A stretch of DNA of 64,000 nucleotides from Lateolabrax maculatus (GCA_031216445.1 CM062201.1:1395001-1459000); one strand, 5' to 3'; counted from the stretch's first letter, positions 36,601-49,443 are shown. Program-made: numbers and translations. The notes: generated by a model from the letters alone, not told the origin.

Positions 36601-39600
36601 AACAACCTGCTGAAGCTTCAGGTAGGCTGAGTGAGATCTCTGATACTGCTGGCTGGAGACATGTTATCACACACAGTAGGGTGCTCAGATTTAGTGGAAA
36701 CCTGTGTGTTGCTTTCCCCAGGCTCTGGTGGAGGCCAGTGCCAAGCGGGTGGTGAATCTGGCCTCTCAGTGGGAGAAACACCGCGTTCCACTCATCGATG
36801 AGCACCGGAGACTCAAAGAAATCTGCAGCAAACAAGATGTAAGTAGTACCTGACAACATATTTGTCTCTTCATTTGTTACAATGAGAACACATGGTTATT
36901 TGTCTCAATTTTCCTTAGCTGGAGTCATCCAGAAAGCTGTCTGAAATCAAGTCTCTGCATGACAAAATCCGTGTGTCTACAGAGGAGGCTAAGAAGAAAG
37001 AAGAAATATACAAACAACTGGTAATGGAATGAATTTGCATTTCTTTTGAAAGCTAGCAAAGAAGTTTATAGCTGATCTTTATTAGCACAGGTGTATTCAA
37101 AGGTTACTGTTGAAAGCGTCATGTTGACAGAGGTTTTTTGAAATTCTGTCACAATTGAGTTAATGTGTCTGCACAATTTGTTGTCTTCTGGAACCTTACT
37201 GAATGTACTTAATGTGTGTTTTGTACCTGTTCTCTTCCAACGTAGGTAACAGAGTTAGAAACTCTCCCTCAGGATGCCTCTCGGTCAGCATACACTCAGA
37301 GGATTCTAGAGATCGTCAGCAACATCAAGAAACAGAAGGAGGAAATTACAAAGGTACATCTAAAATTTCATGAGGGTGCATTTAAAACGAGCAACATTTT
37401 GAAGAGAATCCCTCATCATCACTGTGTTCATTTTGCTTGCAGATTTTGTCAGACACTAAGGAGCTCCAGAAAGAAATCAACAACCTGACAGGAAAACTCG
37501 ACAGGACCTTTGCTGTGACTGATGAGCTGGTCTTCAAGGTATCAGAGTTTTTTTTTTTTTTTTTATCAGCACTCTTGTTACATTAGGTTTAAGCTGGTTG
37601 GCTGTGGAATAACTTAAAGAGAATAACTTCTGACAGCTAAAGACCTCAAACAACAGCTAGTTGAAGACCTCTGTTGTGGGCAAGAATATGTTTATAAATG
37701 ACTACTGCTGTAAAAACCTTGACTGAACCTAATGACCAAACCCTACTTAATACATCAAAAAGAATATCAAAGTATGTGTTTTGCTTCATCTTCATGGGGT
37801 AAACTGCAGTTCAATTCATTACACAAGAAAGAGTAAAAAAAGTAAATAGGTTGGAATTCTTGCCAAAACCAGTATAGGTGTTCTTAAATTCTGTGGATTC
37901 TTGAAATTGCTGTTTTCATTAAATATGTATTTGTTTTTGGACAAACCAAATGTTCATGCATTGAATTTATTTTTGTCATTTGTAGGATGCCAAAAAAGAT
38001 GAATCTGTCCGCAAATCCTATAAGTACCTGGCTGCCCTGCATGAAGTATGTCATTATGTTTGTCTGAATTCTTCCTATTTCATCCTATCAGAGAATGTGT
38101 TACATGTGTTACATTCTTCTATAGAACTGTAATCAATTGATCCAAACCATTGAGGACACTGGTACAATCTTGAGAGAGATTCGAGATCTAGAGGAGCAGG
38201 TAGGATTTACAGTTTAAATGATTCAGTTATTGTTACATCATCACATCATACACTAACATTTTGTGAAATACTCAAATGAGTCAGATGACATGATTGATAT
38301 CAGTTTCATCTTTGTGTCCCAGTACAGAGAGAGCTGCAGGATGTGGTCAGCCTAGCTTAGCATAAAGACTAGGAGCATAGTTCCATTTCACTTCATTCCA
38401 TCATGCTTACATATCAAGTGTATTTAACATATAGAAATACAAAACAAGACATTCTGGCTCCAAATTTTAATTTAAAATTTCTATTCTGCTAAAACAATTT
38501 ACGGGTCTCATTCCATATCAAATCAGACAGAATCCAGTAAAATTGTTGTTTGTCTATATAATGTTTGTGTCCCAGAACTAAGGCCTGTATTTTTGTTTAA
38601 TTCCAATCTTTTTGGCCCTTGATATTCTTAAATGTTTATACTCTCAAAAACGCTTTATCTGGGAAGCCATGTTTGGGCAATAATATTTTGAAAAGTATTA
38701 ATTAAATAATACAATCTTTCATTAATTTTGTGCCAATATTTGAGGTGTCCCACTAATGAACTTGAAAATTATAAGAATAAAACAAGGCGTGATAGAATTT
38801 TTCTATCATTTTCATTGGACAAAAATGGTATGTGGGGTAGCTAGTAGGAACATGAAACTGTATGGGGAAAAAGCTTAATGTATTTAGTGTACAATAGTGC
38901 CAGTTCTTTATTGAATGAACTTTATTGAAAATGATGTGCAATGTAGCAAATTATGTACTAGAAATTACATGTTATGAAAACTATTATCCTTTAAACATAT
39001 AACTTTAACAACTGGACTGTGTCTTTAAGGAGTTAAAGGGTTGTGTGCGTAATTATTTTGCATCCCCCAGTGGCTAGGTTAATATAATAATATAGTTTAT
39101 ATACAAATAACAATAAATCAAAAATGGTGCACAGATTTTATTTTTCGTCTGTTTCATTCAGTAGTATTTATATGATATAACTTGTGCTCACCAGTGTCAG
39201 CACTCCAGAAATCCTGCTCCGTCTTTAATTTGACATGGTTTGGATTGACGTTTCTTGGTTGGAGTAAATCATGTTTTCTTTTGTTTTGTTTTTTTGACAC
39301 ATTTGGATCAGGACTATTTTCTGACCAACAACAGTGAGACTCAATGGAAGATGTATTTTTCACTTTTGACGGAGCAGTTTTCCTCTGCCCCCAGTTTCTG
39401 TTCCATATTCAGCTTTATCTCTGTACTGGACACAGAAATGAAATTGTTGTCACTATTTTATATGTAAGTGTGACAGCCATGTATAAGTATTTTGTATTTT
39501 GTAGGACATTTTTTTACTGGCATCTTCAATTGTCCACAGATTGAGACAGAAAACAGTAACAAAACTGTGGCTAACCTGGAGAGGATTCTGGACGACTACA

Positions 39601-39653
39601 AGGCTATCCGACAGGAGAACTCTGCACTTGCTGCCAAAGTCAGAGAAGGCTGA
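30698..39653 (+). CDS. ccdc22: Coiled-coil domain-containing protein 22 (CCC/Commander complex)
   Basis: Sixteen in-phase exons: 30698-30747, 31027-31204, 32249-32381, 33013-33119, 33913-33997, 35182-35351, 35473-35688, 35817-35987, 36502-36621, 36722-36838, 36919-37020, 37246-37353, 37443-37538, 37986-38045, 38125-38199 and 39540-39653. They encode 633 aa (human about 627). Residues 1 to about 115 match the N-terminal calponin-homology-like domain (ILIHALKQVG, MSARFRVGMSLAQAC). Residues from about 314 are coiled coil, including QWEKHRVPL, YTQRILEIV and KLDRTFAVTDELVF, the most conserved part of the family. The family binds COMMD proteins and CCDC93 in the CCC complex, working with WASH and retriever in endosomal recycling, and affects NF-kB signalling. 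The start codon has G at -3 and +4. All introns are GT-AG except intron 6, which begins with GC. Confidence 0.96.
33290..33345. repeat. Short fish repeat 3' end fragment
   Basis: In ccdc22 intron 4. Reads TACTTTATTCATCCCCGAAGGGAAATTA, cited as ACTTTATTCATCCCC, a phrase common at the end of teleost interspersed repeats. A weaker relative, ACTTTATTAATCCCTC, lies near 60493. Confidence 0.35.
34020..34811. mobile_element. MITE-like element in ccdc22 intron 5
   Basis: Perfect 11-bp inverted ends: AGGGGCCTCAT at the left, ATGAGGCCCCT at the right, about 790 bp apart. The inner right end has TGTGTACGCAATG, resembling common fish MITEs that begin GGGGCCTCATTTATAAAA. No coding sequence and no clear target duplication. 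Confidence 0.5.
35754..35810. repeat. (TG)n microsatellite abutting a splice acceptor
   Basis: TG/CG-type repeat filling nearly half of the 128-bp ccdc22 intron 7 and ending 6 bases before exon 8. Confidence 0.9.
38200..39539 (+). other. ccdc22 intron 15
   Basis: AT-rich intron of 1340 bp. Contains the motif TAGCTTAGCATAAAGACTAGG near 38355, which also occurs inverted in the foldback element at 45646-46022. No other feature. Confidence 0.45.
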
Positions 39654-40210
39654 AAAAGCCCCGGTCTGCTCCGCTCTGCCTGCTGAGGCTGCAGTTGTGG
39701 TAAAAACCTGGAGCCTAGATGGACCTCAACGGGACTGAAACAGCACTCCAGTTTTTCAAACTGAAGATACTGCTGAACACCTGCTTTTCTTTACAAAGGC
39801 AAGCTGATTTTTGTACCATTGAACTAACCTGGCATTTTAATGCACAACCTGTGGATGGATGAAGATGACAGTTTCTACAGCTGGACATGCTCTCTTGAGG
39901 GTCCATGCACTGGTTTGATTGCTTTGCACCCAAATGAAACATAACACTGGACAGCAGAGGGTACTGCCAAACATTTTCTCTTCAAATGTAAGAAAATTCA
40001 TATTGAAGTATGAAATGTTTTCATAAGATATCTTGATTAAACTTGATCTCTGACTCTGAATTTTTAATACAGGAATTATTCCACCATTTTCAGACATTAG
40101 CAGTTCCTTCGTTGTCATAATTATATTTGAACTGAATAAATTGAGTGAATGGCCTTTGAATGTTGTCCAGCCCCCTCAGCAAAGTATTGTGTATATATGG
40201 TACCAGCTTA

Positions 40211-40216
40211 AATAAA
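40211..40216 (+). promoter_or_regulatory. Polyadenylation signal of ccdc22
   Basis: AATAAA about 560 bases after the ccdc22 stop codon, the first convincing plus-strand hexamer, giving a 3' UTR of about 0.58 kb. Confidence 0.6.
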
Positions 40217-40416
40217 GATGCCTTACTGTACAAACAAGAAATGCAGCTCTTATTCAAGGATTCAGGATTCATTTGAATCATGGTCATGATGAGTGGACGT
40301 ACTGTCGTGTAGATCTAGTTTTGTAATGGTTTAAAAAAAAATGTAGTTTTGGTATTTTACCATGAAGGTGCTGCTAGGTAGGTATACTCTGTCAATTTTG
40401 TTATACCTGTCGACGG

Positions 40417-41980
40417 TTGATGTCACTGAACCTATATGAATCGGCCAAGAAGGAGCTGCAACACCTAGTCAGGAATTGGGAAACCGTATCCTCATCCTGC
40501 AGCCAGACCTCGGGGGGGAAACTTGCCGGTGAGCGTGCGGTGGCCCGGCCTTACTACGTACTCGCACAAACCTCTGTGTGGGAGGAGTTTGCTGAGGGTG
40601 TAGAGAAGGATTTATGGTTGGCCTCAGGGAAGTTCTGGCAAACCGTTAGGATGAATCAGGAAGGGAAAACATGGCTTGGCTCAGGCTGTGTTCAGCAGGT
40701 GAGGAGAACTGCTGACCTGGACTTAGAATATTGCTGAGCAGCAGGAAGAGCACTTTGAGGAACCCCTGAATCTGATAAACTGTCTGTGGAGGTGGCACAA
40801 TTGGAAGACTCACCCATAGCCCTGGTAGAGGTCTCTACCATAGAATTGCGTCTCTACTCTTTGCAAATGATGTGTTTCTGTTGGCTTCATCAGGCCCTGG
40901 GTCAGTTTGCAGCCTAGTGTGAAGTCAGTATGGCACCTCCAAGTCTGAGGCCATGGTTCTCTGCCAGAAAATGGGATTGCACACTCTGGGTTGGGAGCGA
41001 GTTGCTGCTCCAAGCGAAGGAGTTCAAGAATTTTGGGGACTTGTTCACGATGGATGGATGGATGGATGGAGCGTGAGCTGCACAGGAGGATTTGTGCTGA
41101 GTAAGGCAGTAATTCAGCCGTTGCAGCAGACTGTTGTGGTAAAGAGGGAGCTGAGCCGGAAGGCAAAGCTTTTGATTTACTTGTCGATCTATGTTCTAAC
41201 CCTCACCTATGGTCATGAGCTTTGAGACAGACATCTGAAGGGAGCTCAGAGTAGAGCCACTGCCCCTTTGCGTTGAAAGGAGCCAGTTGAGGTGGTCCAG
41301 GCATCTTATTAACATTCCTCCTGGGCTCCTTGAAGGTTTTCCAGGCATGTCCAACTAGTAGCAGACCCCGGGGATGATCCAGAACACGCTGGTGGGATTA
41401 TGAAGTTGGGGAAATAAGTATTCAACATGTCAACATTTTTTTAAATTAAACATATATTTAATGCAGCAATTGACATGGAATTTAGAACAGACATCGTTAT
41501 TAACTCAACATAACTACACAGATAAAGTAATCATAACATTCCAATCCATAAAAAAATGTATGTGCAATAAAGTGCAATGACATTGGAGTATAGAGTATAA
41601 AACATGGTATCTGAAATGTGTTTAACATTTTGTCTGTAATGAAATTAAACAATTTCTCACAGTGTTCAGGTGGGTTTTGGCCCATTCTTCCACACAGTTT
41701 TTAAATCTTGAAAATTCCAGGGGGTTCCTGGGGAATATTGTTCTTCAATTAATTCTCATGTGAATAACTGCATTGGAAATAAGTTACATATATGTGTTGA
41801 ATACTTATTTTCCCCTACTGTATAACTCATCTGGCCTGGGAGCACCTCAGGATCCCCCAGGAGAAGCTGGAAAATTTTGCTGGAGAGAGGGACGTCTGGA
41901 CCACCTTGCTAATCCTGCTGCCACTGCAATCCGGTCCCAGATAATCAGATGGATAGAACAAAGTGACAGCAAGACATGAA
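40417..41980 (+). mobile_element. Rex3/RTE-like LINE remnant
   Basis: Plus-strand frames give VWEEFAEGVEKDLWLASGKFWQTVR, cited as VWEEFAEGVEKD and GKFWQTVR, then LLFANDVFLLASSGPG, TSKSEAMVL, TVVVKRELSRKAKLLIYLS and YGHEL. The end has LAWEHLRIPQEKLENFAGER-like sequence, only partly readable. Most of the reverse transcriptase between about 40740 and 40840 is deleted, and a small Tc1-like element sits at 41401-41820. A (GATG)n run is at 41049-41072. Dead copy between ccdc22 and slc38a5. Confidence 0.75.
41401..41820. mobile_element. Short Tc1/mariner-like element in the Rex3 remnant
   Basis: Inverted ends GGGGAAATAAGTATTCAACA (left, from 41408) and, reverse complemented, GGGGAAAATAAGTATTCAACA (right). 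TA dinucleotides flank both sides (41399-41400 and 41821-41822). About 420 bp with no transposase frame; removing it rejoins the LINE coding sequence. Confidence 0.65.
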
Positions 41981-41984
41981 AGTG

Positions 41985-43819
41985 GGTAATAGTACTGTAC
42001 CCCACTCTTCACTCTGGGGTCTATTGTTGTGAGTGAAATTCTTCTTGATAATAATGTGTTTCCCAATGGGCTCATATTTTTTCTGAAATGATTAGATGAG
42101 TTTTTTTTACCATGATATGAGTGTGTAAGTGTAGGTTTTGAAACTAAAGAAAAGAAAATGCATAAAATAATTTAGCCTGGAATGCCCTCTTCCTGTATCA
42201 GTGTCCTGAATGAAGCAAATAATGTATTTTCGCATGATTCTGAGAATAAAATTGACTGACAACGGGATGTGTGAAAGAGTTGGAGAGTAGGTGCTGGTAT
42301 TTGGGGGCTATTCCAGGATGTCTGATTTGAGGATTCACACTGACAGGTAAAGCCGCGCATGGCTGGAGACTGGTTCCCAGAACCCAAACCTCTCCCCAAG
42401 CGAGGTCGTAACCGACCTGAGGGGTTGAGAAGTGGAACGCCTGAATCAGACGTGCATCTCAGATTCCTCGACTAGGCATCCTGAAGGATAAAATAACTTA
42501 AAAGGTGAGGAAACAATATTTGATAACATAGGCATAATGTGTATTATGTGCCAAAGGGCTGATGAGCTTATTAATGATATTGGACACATTAATTGAGTAA
42601 AACTAACTAGTTTAGTTAAAATATCAGTGGGACTGATAAAACTAGTGGGACTAGTTAAAACTAACTTGGTTTGTTAGAATACCAGTTGGACTGGTAATGA
42701 GTAGGCCTTAAGAGGAAAAAAAAGAGAAAGGCATCACCGAAATGTCAGAGCTCTGGTAATCTGTCATTTACAATTGTTCATCATGGGTAAGAATCAAAGC
42801 ATATTTAAGGGGTCTAAAATTGAATATGAGGGCTGTGCAAAGATTGTGTGATAAGCCTGGAGACTGGACTGTTGATAAATAGTTTTTGTATACTGACATG
42901 AAATAAACACATTTAATATGTTTTGTATTTTGTATTATAATAATCACTCCATATTAACTTTTACATATTGTACCTATTCCTTTAACATCTCTGTATTTCT
43001 CCTCCTTGCTCTGAGCAGCAGAGTCCGTCAGTTCACAATTGTCATTAAAATGCGTCTCCACATGTGTCTCATGTGAAATTTGATTTTTAAAACATCCCTG
43101 AAACATGCAATGACTGCTAGTGTGCTTAAGTCTTTATACTGTTACAGTTTGTAATCAGAATAATGTTCTTGCCATTTCAGGGTTGATGCTCCGAAGAGGA
43201 CGGCTCTCTAGGGAGACTTGTCAGTGATGATCATGTGAACCCAAACAGCAAAATGAAAACAATGAAAGTGTATGGAAAGCCCCATCTATGTTTATTTATA
43301 CTTGTTTTTTGTTATATAAAGTGGCAGACACTGTGTGTCTATAGTGGACAAATATAAACTGTATCAGACCATTGAATTGAACTGAAAATGCTGCTGACGT
43401 GATATAATTTGACTGAATTGGTAGAGTGACAGCTTATTTCTTTCAAAGGCTGAACAAATCTGTTTTATGTTTACATATTAATAAGGCTTAATGTCTGTCA
43501 TTCACTCAATACATGATTGTGTAGTTAATCGTCAACAACTACAGCCTGGGTGTGCAAAACTCGATGGCTCCCTCAATGTGAACATTCAACAGGTGACTTA
43601 ATTACCACTGAAAAGGATTAAAGTTAGCATAGGTAACTACTCTTCTGTTTAAATTTGATTTAATTAATTGATGTGGTCTGGGGCAGAGAGTCTCTATGGG
43701 GTTTTGGTTTACAAACAGAAAGTTGTGTATGCTGTCAATTATAGTCCTTTGAGGGAAAGAAAATCGGAATCGGCAGGTCAGGCTTTTAAAAATTTGGAAT
43801 TGGCCATTTATATATATAT

Positions 43820-43868
<49 letters not shown>

Positions 43869-44480
43869 AATACCATCTGAATTTCTACACTTGTAGAAGT
43901 ATTGTCATTTACCTGAGAGATTGTTCCTAATTCTTTTTTTTTTTAATATTCTTAATACATTATTTTTATCATCCAGGTATTGTTCACTGAACTTTAATTA
44001 TCCTATGTAGCACATGATTTTATTTGTTTTGTACACTTTAAATCATACAATGATGGATTTAATGTCTTGAGGAACATTATTAGAGCAGCCAAGCCTCCCC
44101 ACACACACACACTCAGCACGCACACATTCAGTTGAACTGTGTAACACCAAAATAACCATGGGAATGTGTGTATCCTGGACCACCTATTGTTTCAAACATC
44201 TCTGTTCAGCTTCAGGACTCAGGTCAACTCAAACACTTCTGGGTAACGCTGGTTTATATATTTACCGTTCTGTGGAACCTTTCCACATTGAGTGGAACCT
44301 TTCCACATAGAGCTAGCTTTTTCCAGCTTCTAATGCAGAGCTGCCCACCTGCAGCCAAGCTGTTATGCAACCCTCTGCCTATCACCTCACCAAATTTCCA
44401 CTGTTACTACAACTCAGAGGCAGGGAGTGGTAAGAGAGTAGAAACATGGACAGAAATTTAATTCAAATTGGCCCAGCGTT
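41985..44480. other. Intergenic spacer
   Basis: No gene recognised. Holds two imperfect 36-bp direct repeats (42604-42639 and 42662-42697) and a (TAGA)n run at 43820-43867. Confidence 0.45.
43808..43867. repeat. (TA)n-(TAGA)n microsatellite
   Basis: A short TA run followed by about 11 TAGA units. Confidence 0.95.
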
Positions 44481-44487
44481 TATTTTT

Positions 44488-44627
44488 GGCACCTGTCTCT
44501 TTGTGTGACCCTGTGCATGTGCATGTGTGTGTTCGTACAGGTGCCACTGGATGGGTTAAATGCGGAGAAATAATTTCACACTTGTGTGATTAATAAAGTT
44601 AAATAAAAAATTAAAAAAAAAAAAAAA
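44488..44627 (+). mobile_element. tRNA-derived SINE, 5'-truncated copy
   Basis: Matches the 3' half of the SINE at 21978-22320: GGCACCTGTCTCTTTGTGTG, GTACAGGTGCCACTGGATGG and TTAAATGCGG, then an A-rich tail ending in a long A run. The tRNA-like head is missing, as expected of incomplete reverse transcription. Confidence 0.75.
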
Positions 44628-44719
44628 TGAGTGAGCCTTGGGAGCCCAATTTAATTCCCCACAGAACAATCTATCACCAGAGCACTGAGAGAAAGTTACA
44701 GTTAACTTATTTTATTTTT

Positions 44720-44992
44720 TTTTTTTTTTGGAAAGGAAGAGGAGTGTCTCTGTGTGACATCACAAGAAACTTGAAACCGTCATTTTCAGCAGCCCTCCCT
44801 CCTCACTGCCTGCTCCCAGATTTACTCCCCTCTCCCCAACCTCTCACTGGCACACTCTGTGCTTCTCTGCTGGTCTCCAAAAACAGGCCAGTGTAACCGT
44901 CCTCACAGCCCAAAATACAACTTCTGATCCCAGAACTTCACCACACAGGTTGTCCTTCTACTTCAGAGAGTCAGCTGGGAATGCTTCTGGAG
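44720..44992 (+). promoter_or_regulatory. Candidate non-coding first exon and promoter of slc38a5
   Basis: A C-rich stretch (CCCTCCCTCCTCACTGCC and following) ends in a strong donor, CTGGAG then GTAAGTCA, at 44992/44993. The first coding exon of slc38a5 has a good acceptor at 49443, so an upstream non-coding exon is required; this is the best candidate seen. Joining the two would give only a four-to-twelve-codon upstream frame. Unproven. Confidence 0.3.
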
Positions 44993-44999
44993 GTAAGTC

Positions 45000-47900
45000 A
45001 CTCCATTCTTCTGGCTGAGATGGAGCGACTGTGCTGCCATGTGGTTGGGCTACTTGAAGAGGTCTGCTCAGGAAGAGTGAAGAGCCATGGGATATTAGCA
45101 CAGTTTTGTTTCTGGCACAAGCCAGTGCTCAGAGGCTTTGATTTTGACATTTTTATCATACTAATTAAACTAGTTGTATGCATAGGTTATACAGCTTGTT
45201 TCTGGCATAGAAGCCCTTTTATTTGTAAGAATAAAATTACTCAAAATAACTTAACTTACTATTATGCAATATTAACACATTAGTCACTTTATTTCCTTCC
45301 TATTATATTTAGTCTTTTTGCTATGTTAGTTTTCATGTATACATATAAATAAATACATAAATGTATAAAAACATCAACAACAAAACAAACTGTGAACAGT
45401 TTTGCTGGTGTGCCGCACATAAAAAAAAGAGAAAAAAAAAGACAAACAAATAAAAAAATCTGATGGTATTACATAAACTGTATATCTACACATTCCATGC
45501 TCGGAAAATAGGGCAGGGCCTCATTCAGGCACACATTGTACATTATATGTTCCCTCTTACACATTGTACATTATGTGTTCCCTCTTACTTCACTGTGTGG
45601 CAGGCTCTTTATTTCCTTAAAGGTATTTTCTTAAAGGAAAAGTTCAGTATTTTGGGAAATACAATGACTTACTTTCTTTCCAAGAGTGAGCTGTTCAGGT
45701 GGATATCACAAACATAAAAAAAAAAACTGAAATGTAAAAACAGAGGTTGTAATTTTTATATTTCTGTTTGTGTACAGATTAAACAAACAGATTAAACAAA
45801 CAGACAACATGATTATCAGTGAGCTTCAGAAGTGTATTTTTGAACTCTGGACAGACAGCTACTCTGTCCAGAGTAGCTGTTTCCCCCTGCTTTCAGTCTT
45901 TATGCTAAGCTAAGATAACCACATCCTGAATTCAGCTCTGTACTTAACACACCGACATGAGATCGATATCCATCAAAACATCGCACTCTCAGAAAGAAAG
46001 TAAGGGTTCTCCCAAAATACTAGTTTTTTTAACCTTTAACTTGTTTCTTACTCAACCTATTTAGCATCTATGCTGTTCAAGTGTAATCATTTCAGTTTGT
46101 TGTGTGTGTTTTACACCTGCTGGTTTCCGTGCTGGCTGGTTTGGATTAAAACCACATTTGGACATTGCATGGTAATTGTAAAGTTAAAATCATTTTTCAC
46201 ACACTTTTTGGCCTGGTTTTTGTTGCATAAATAATGATTTTATTCTCAACAATCCACTGACAGCACATGCTGCATGTAATGTCATAAATAGACATTTCTG
46301 TTTAGCATAAATGCTAAAAAGAATTGGCAAGAAACTATTGAAGCTGATTGGTGCACAGGGTGGGTGGACCTGCATCACAATATGTCAGATAGTGTCAGGT
46401 TAACAGACCGCCACATTACAGTTTGACTTTGACTTTTCTTCCTGTCTCTGTAATTGTGTTCTGATTGTTCTGCCATCACCTGAACTGCATGACAATGCCA
46501 TAATACATGAAAAAATGCATTAATTAAAAAACATTTTAAATAACATACAATTATACATACACAAAAATACATATAATTCTTTGATTCTCTCTGGGAAACA
46601 TGAATATCTTCATTAATTCCAATAATGTCTCTCTGTATAGGGACAGTATTTCAAATAGAGTCCATGCAATTGCTACTGTACAAAATGTCAATGTCTGAGG
46701 AACCAGCTCAGTAATGTTTGAGCAGGGAGGTCATTCTCACCTGATATCACTCTGTCTGTCATTGCTGAGGCCTACAGAGAGGAGAGATCCATAACTAGAG
46801 CCATCCAGACTTTGCTTCACTCCAGCCTCTTATCAGTAGAGCCACGTTGCCTTTCACTGGCATTTGGGAAATATTTTTTTTTTTAGCTGAATAGCAATAC
46901 TGTCTACCTTATAACTTTTATAAATTAGTTTGAAGCTATAGCTTAATAGATACTGAATTCAAAAAGTGCAGTTTCCATAAACAGATTACATACTAGATTC
47001 AGATTTGTCACAAGGGCTGGAATAAGCCACTTGGAGACCCGGGGCAAAAATGGATAGTAAGCCCCTATGGACAACCCACCATAATATACAGTAAACTAAA
47101 ATAGCTATAGACAATATTTTTATATTAGCAATGGATCAAATGACTGTATATGAAAGGTGTCCCTTATAATAATGGATTATATTATATCTCTCAGCTTAGC
47201 CTTTTATAATTTGTGACAAAAAAAAATGGTGAGTGTCAGAGTCTGGGACCCACAGTTGCCCACTTTGCCTGGATACAATGTTTTCAAACCCTAACTCTAC
47301 TTCTGCATATATTGAATCTGGTATGAGAATTTTACAAAGCCCAAATCGAAATATTCAGAGGTCTTATTTTGTCCAACCAATAGTCCTTAACAAAATATAT
47401 TCTGTTTAATATTGCAGAGGACCTAAAGAAATCAGCATAATTCATATTTGAGAAGCTTGAACCCCTGAATTTTGACATTAATTAATTGATTATCAAAACT
47501 ACTTCAGTGATTGTTTCAGCTCTAATTACATTTGCTTGAATCTTTTGTGTCATTTTATGACAGTACAAAAATTACGATGATACCACTGAAACCAATAGAA
47601 TTTTGTCAGCGTTTGACCTGAAGTTTTCTATGGATAAATGTGGCAGTGCTTGTTGTTTGACTCTTCCATTGAAACATTTAGAACAAACACAGAAACATGG
47701 AGTGTTGGTGGCTCAATGGGCTCAGATGTGTACTTAGATTTTTATCGTTTGGCACAGCTTTGACTGTTAACCAGAAGCATTGATGTCAATACATTTACTA
47801 TTGAACATTTTTTGGATAGGTGATTGTCCCTCACTCACTCACTTAAAGCTGCAATAATTGATGTTTTTTTTTTCAAAAGCCTGGCTGGCTTCCTTTCGGT

Positions 47901-49443
47901 TTTGATTTTAAAAGAAATCACAGGTCTTCTCTCCCATTAGTGCGTGTTTATCCAGTGCGAACTACATTTATAAAATACAGTGGCTGTGGATGAGAGGAGC
48001 TGACTGCTAGAAGTCAACACGTCCCACTCGCTCGCCGTGAATTGTCCAGACAATTACACACAAAAAAGTTAAGCACAATCCATCCATTAATGTTATTTAT
48101 ACCTGTTTATCCTTTGCAGGATTACATCCTGGATAGGTCGCCAGTTTATCACAGAGCTGACATATATCAACTATTTACACCTAATTAATCTAACCTACAT
48201 CCCTTTTGGGCTATGGGAGGAAACAAACCAAAACACTTGTAGCACGCCAACACTCTATAGTAGGCCTAAATTGCTCTTTAAACTGGAATGATGGGATTTT
48301 AGGTTACGTTTTCTTAAGGTAGCTACCACAAAGGTTTACCTGTTTTGGGTGATATATATATTGATTTCTTAATAAACAAAGAAACTCTCAAACTTGGCAA
48401 TATCTCTATTCACTTAGACTACACTCTATGTTAAATAACTGAACCCAGAAAACTTTTTGGAATGAAAAGGAAATAATAGTTTAATGACTGCTTTTTAGAA
48501 TGTTCAAATAATATTTACTCCTTTCAGTGGACAAGAAACAAAAACACAAAACACAAATGAAACCCCTTTAAAATAAAAAATAGTAACTTTCAAAATAATA
48601 TGAAACAAAATTAGTCAATGAATTACTTGAAAAATATGCAAAACTGAATTAGCTTATACCAAAATATTACAATACACAACTTAAATCTCTTCAGCTTTCT
48701 TTGGCAAAATTCCTATTGCTCTACCCTTTTCCCACTTCTACACTATAGTAGATTCAGAGTAATGCTTAACTAGACTCTAAACACCACGTCGGCACACACA
48801 CACTCGCATCCACACAAAAATAAGAAAAGTTGTAGGCCTGTGCATTGCTTGGGTGTGGTGCTGCATACCGAATCCCTAGCCTTGGCAGAGTAAAGACACA
48901 GAAAGTCTAATTCGCAGTTTGGCATCAGTCTTGGAAAAAACAGTTTGTGATTCAAAAGATGAAACCAGGCGACCGCGGAGGTGATGGCGAGGAGGTGAAG
49001 TCCTCGAGTCCTTGTCAGAAAAAGCACACCGACAGTGCTTTCCGGTCAGCAATGGCATCCTCTGATCAAGCGACTCACATACTTTAGCTTTACACAGACA
49101 CACTCACACAAAACTTTCGCCAAAATCAACTGAGATTAGGCAATAAATGTGCGTTATTGTCCACAGTTACTGTTTCTCGCTCTTTCCTTGCGTTTTTTCT
49201 TTCACTCTGGACCAGTGTGAAGTGTTGGAGCAACCAACCTAACAATCACTAGGGCCATGTTGCTAGATACCGTGGATAAAAATACAGCAGCCATCCAGCT
49301 ACCAACTAGGATTTATATTGCATGGTTTTCAACTATCATGTTTATACATATACATATACATTTTTATGATGTCAGTGTTCTACAATAATCAATATAAAAT
49401 CTACATGAGATTAAGCTGTTTGTGTTTTGTTTCTTCACTTTAG
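45000..49443. other. Spacer or first intron of slc38a5
   Basis: Apart from the foldback element at 45646-46022, no repeat or gene was recognised. The right end has a strong pyrimidine tract and acceptor TTCACTTTAG at 49434-49443. Confidence 0.4.
45646..46022. mobile_element. Foldback MITE-like element
   Basis: Imperfect inverted arms of about 40 bp: left AGTATTTTGGGAAATAC...TTACTTTCTTTCC...AGAGTG (45646-45690), right the reverse complement (45984-46022). The middle contains GTTTCCCCCTGCTTTCAGTC followed by TTTATGCTAAGCTAAG, a motif widespread in fish MITEs. No coding sequence. Confidence 0.55.

Noticed and set aside
39255..39544. Plus-strand frames before the last ccdc22 exon
   Set aside because: Intron sequence; the conserved exon starts at 39540 after a proper acceptor.
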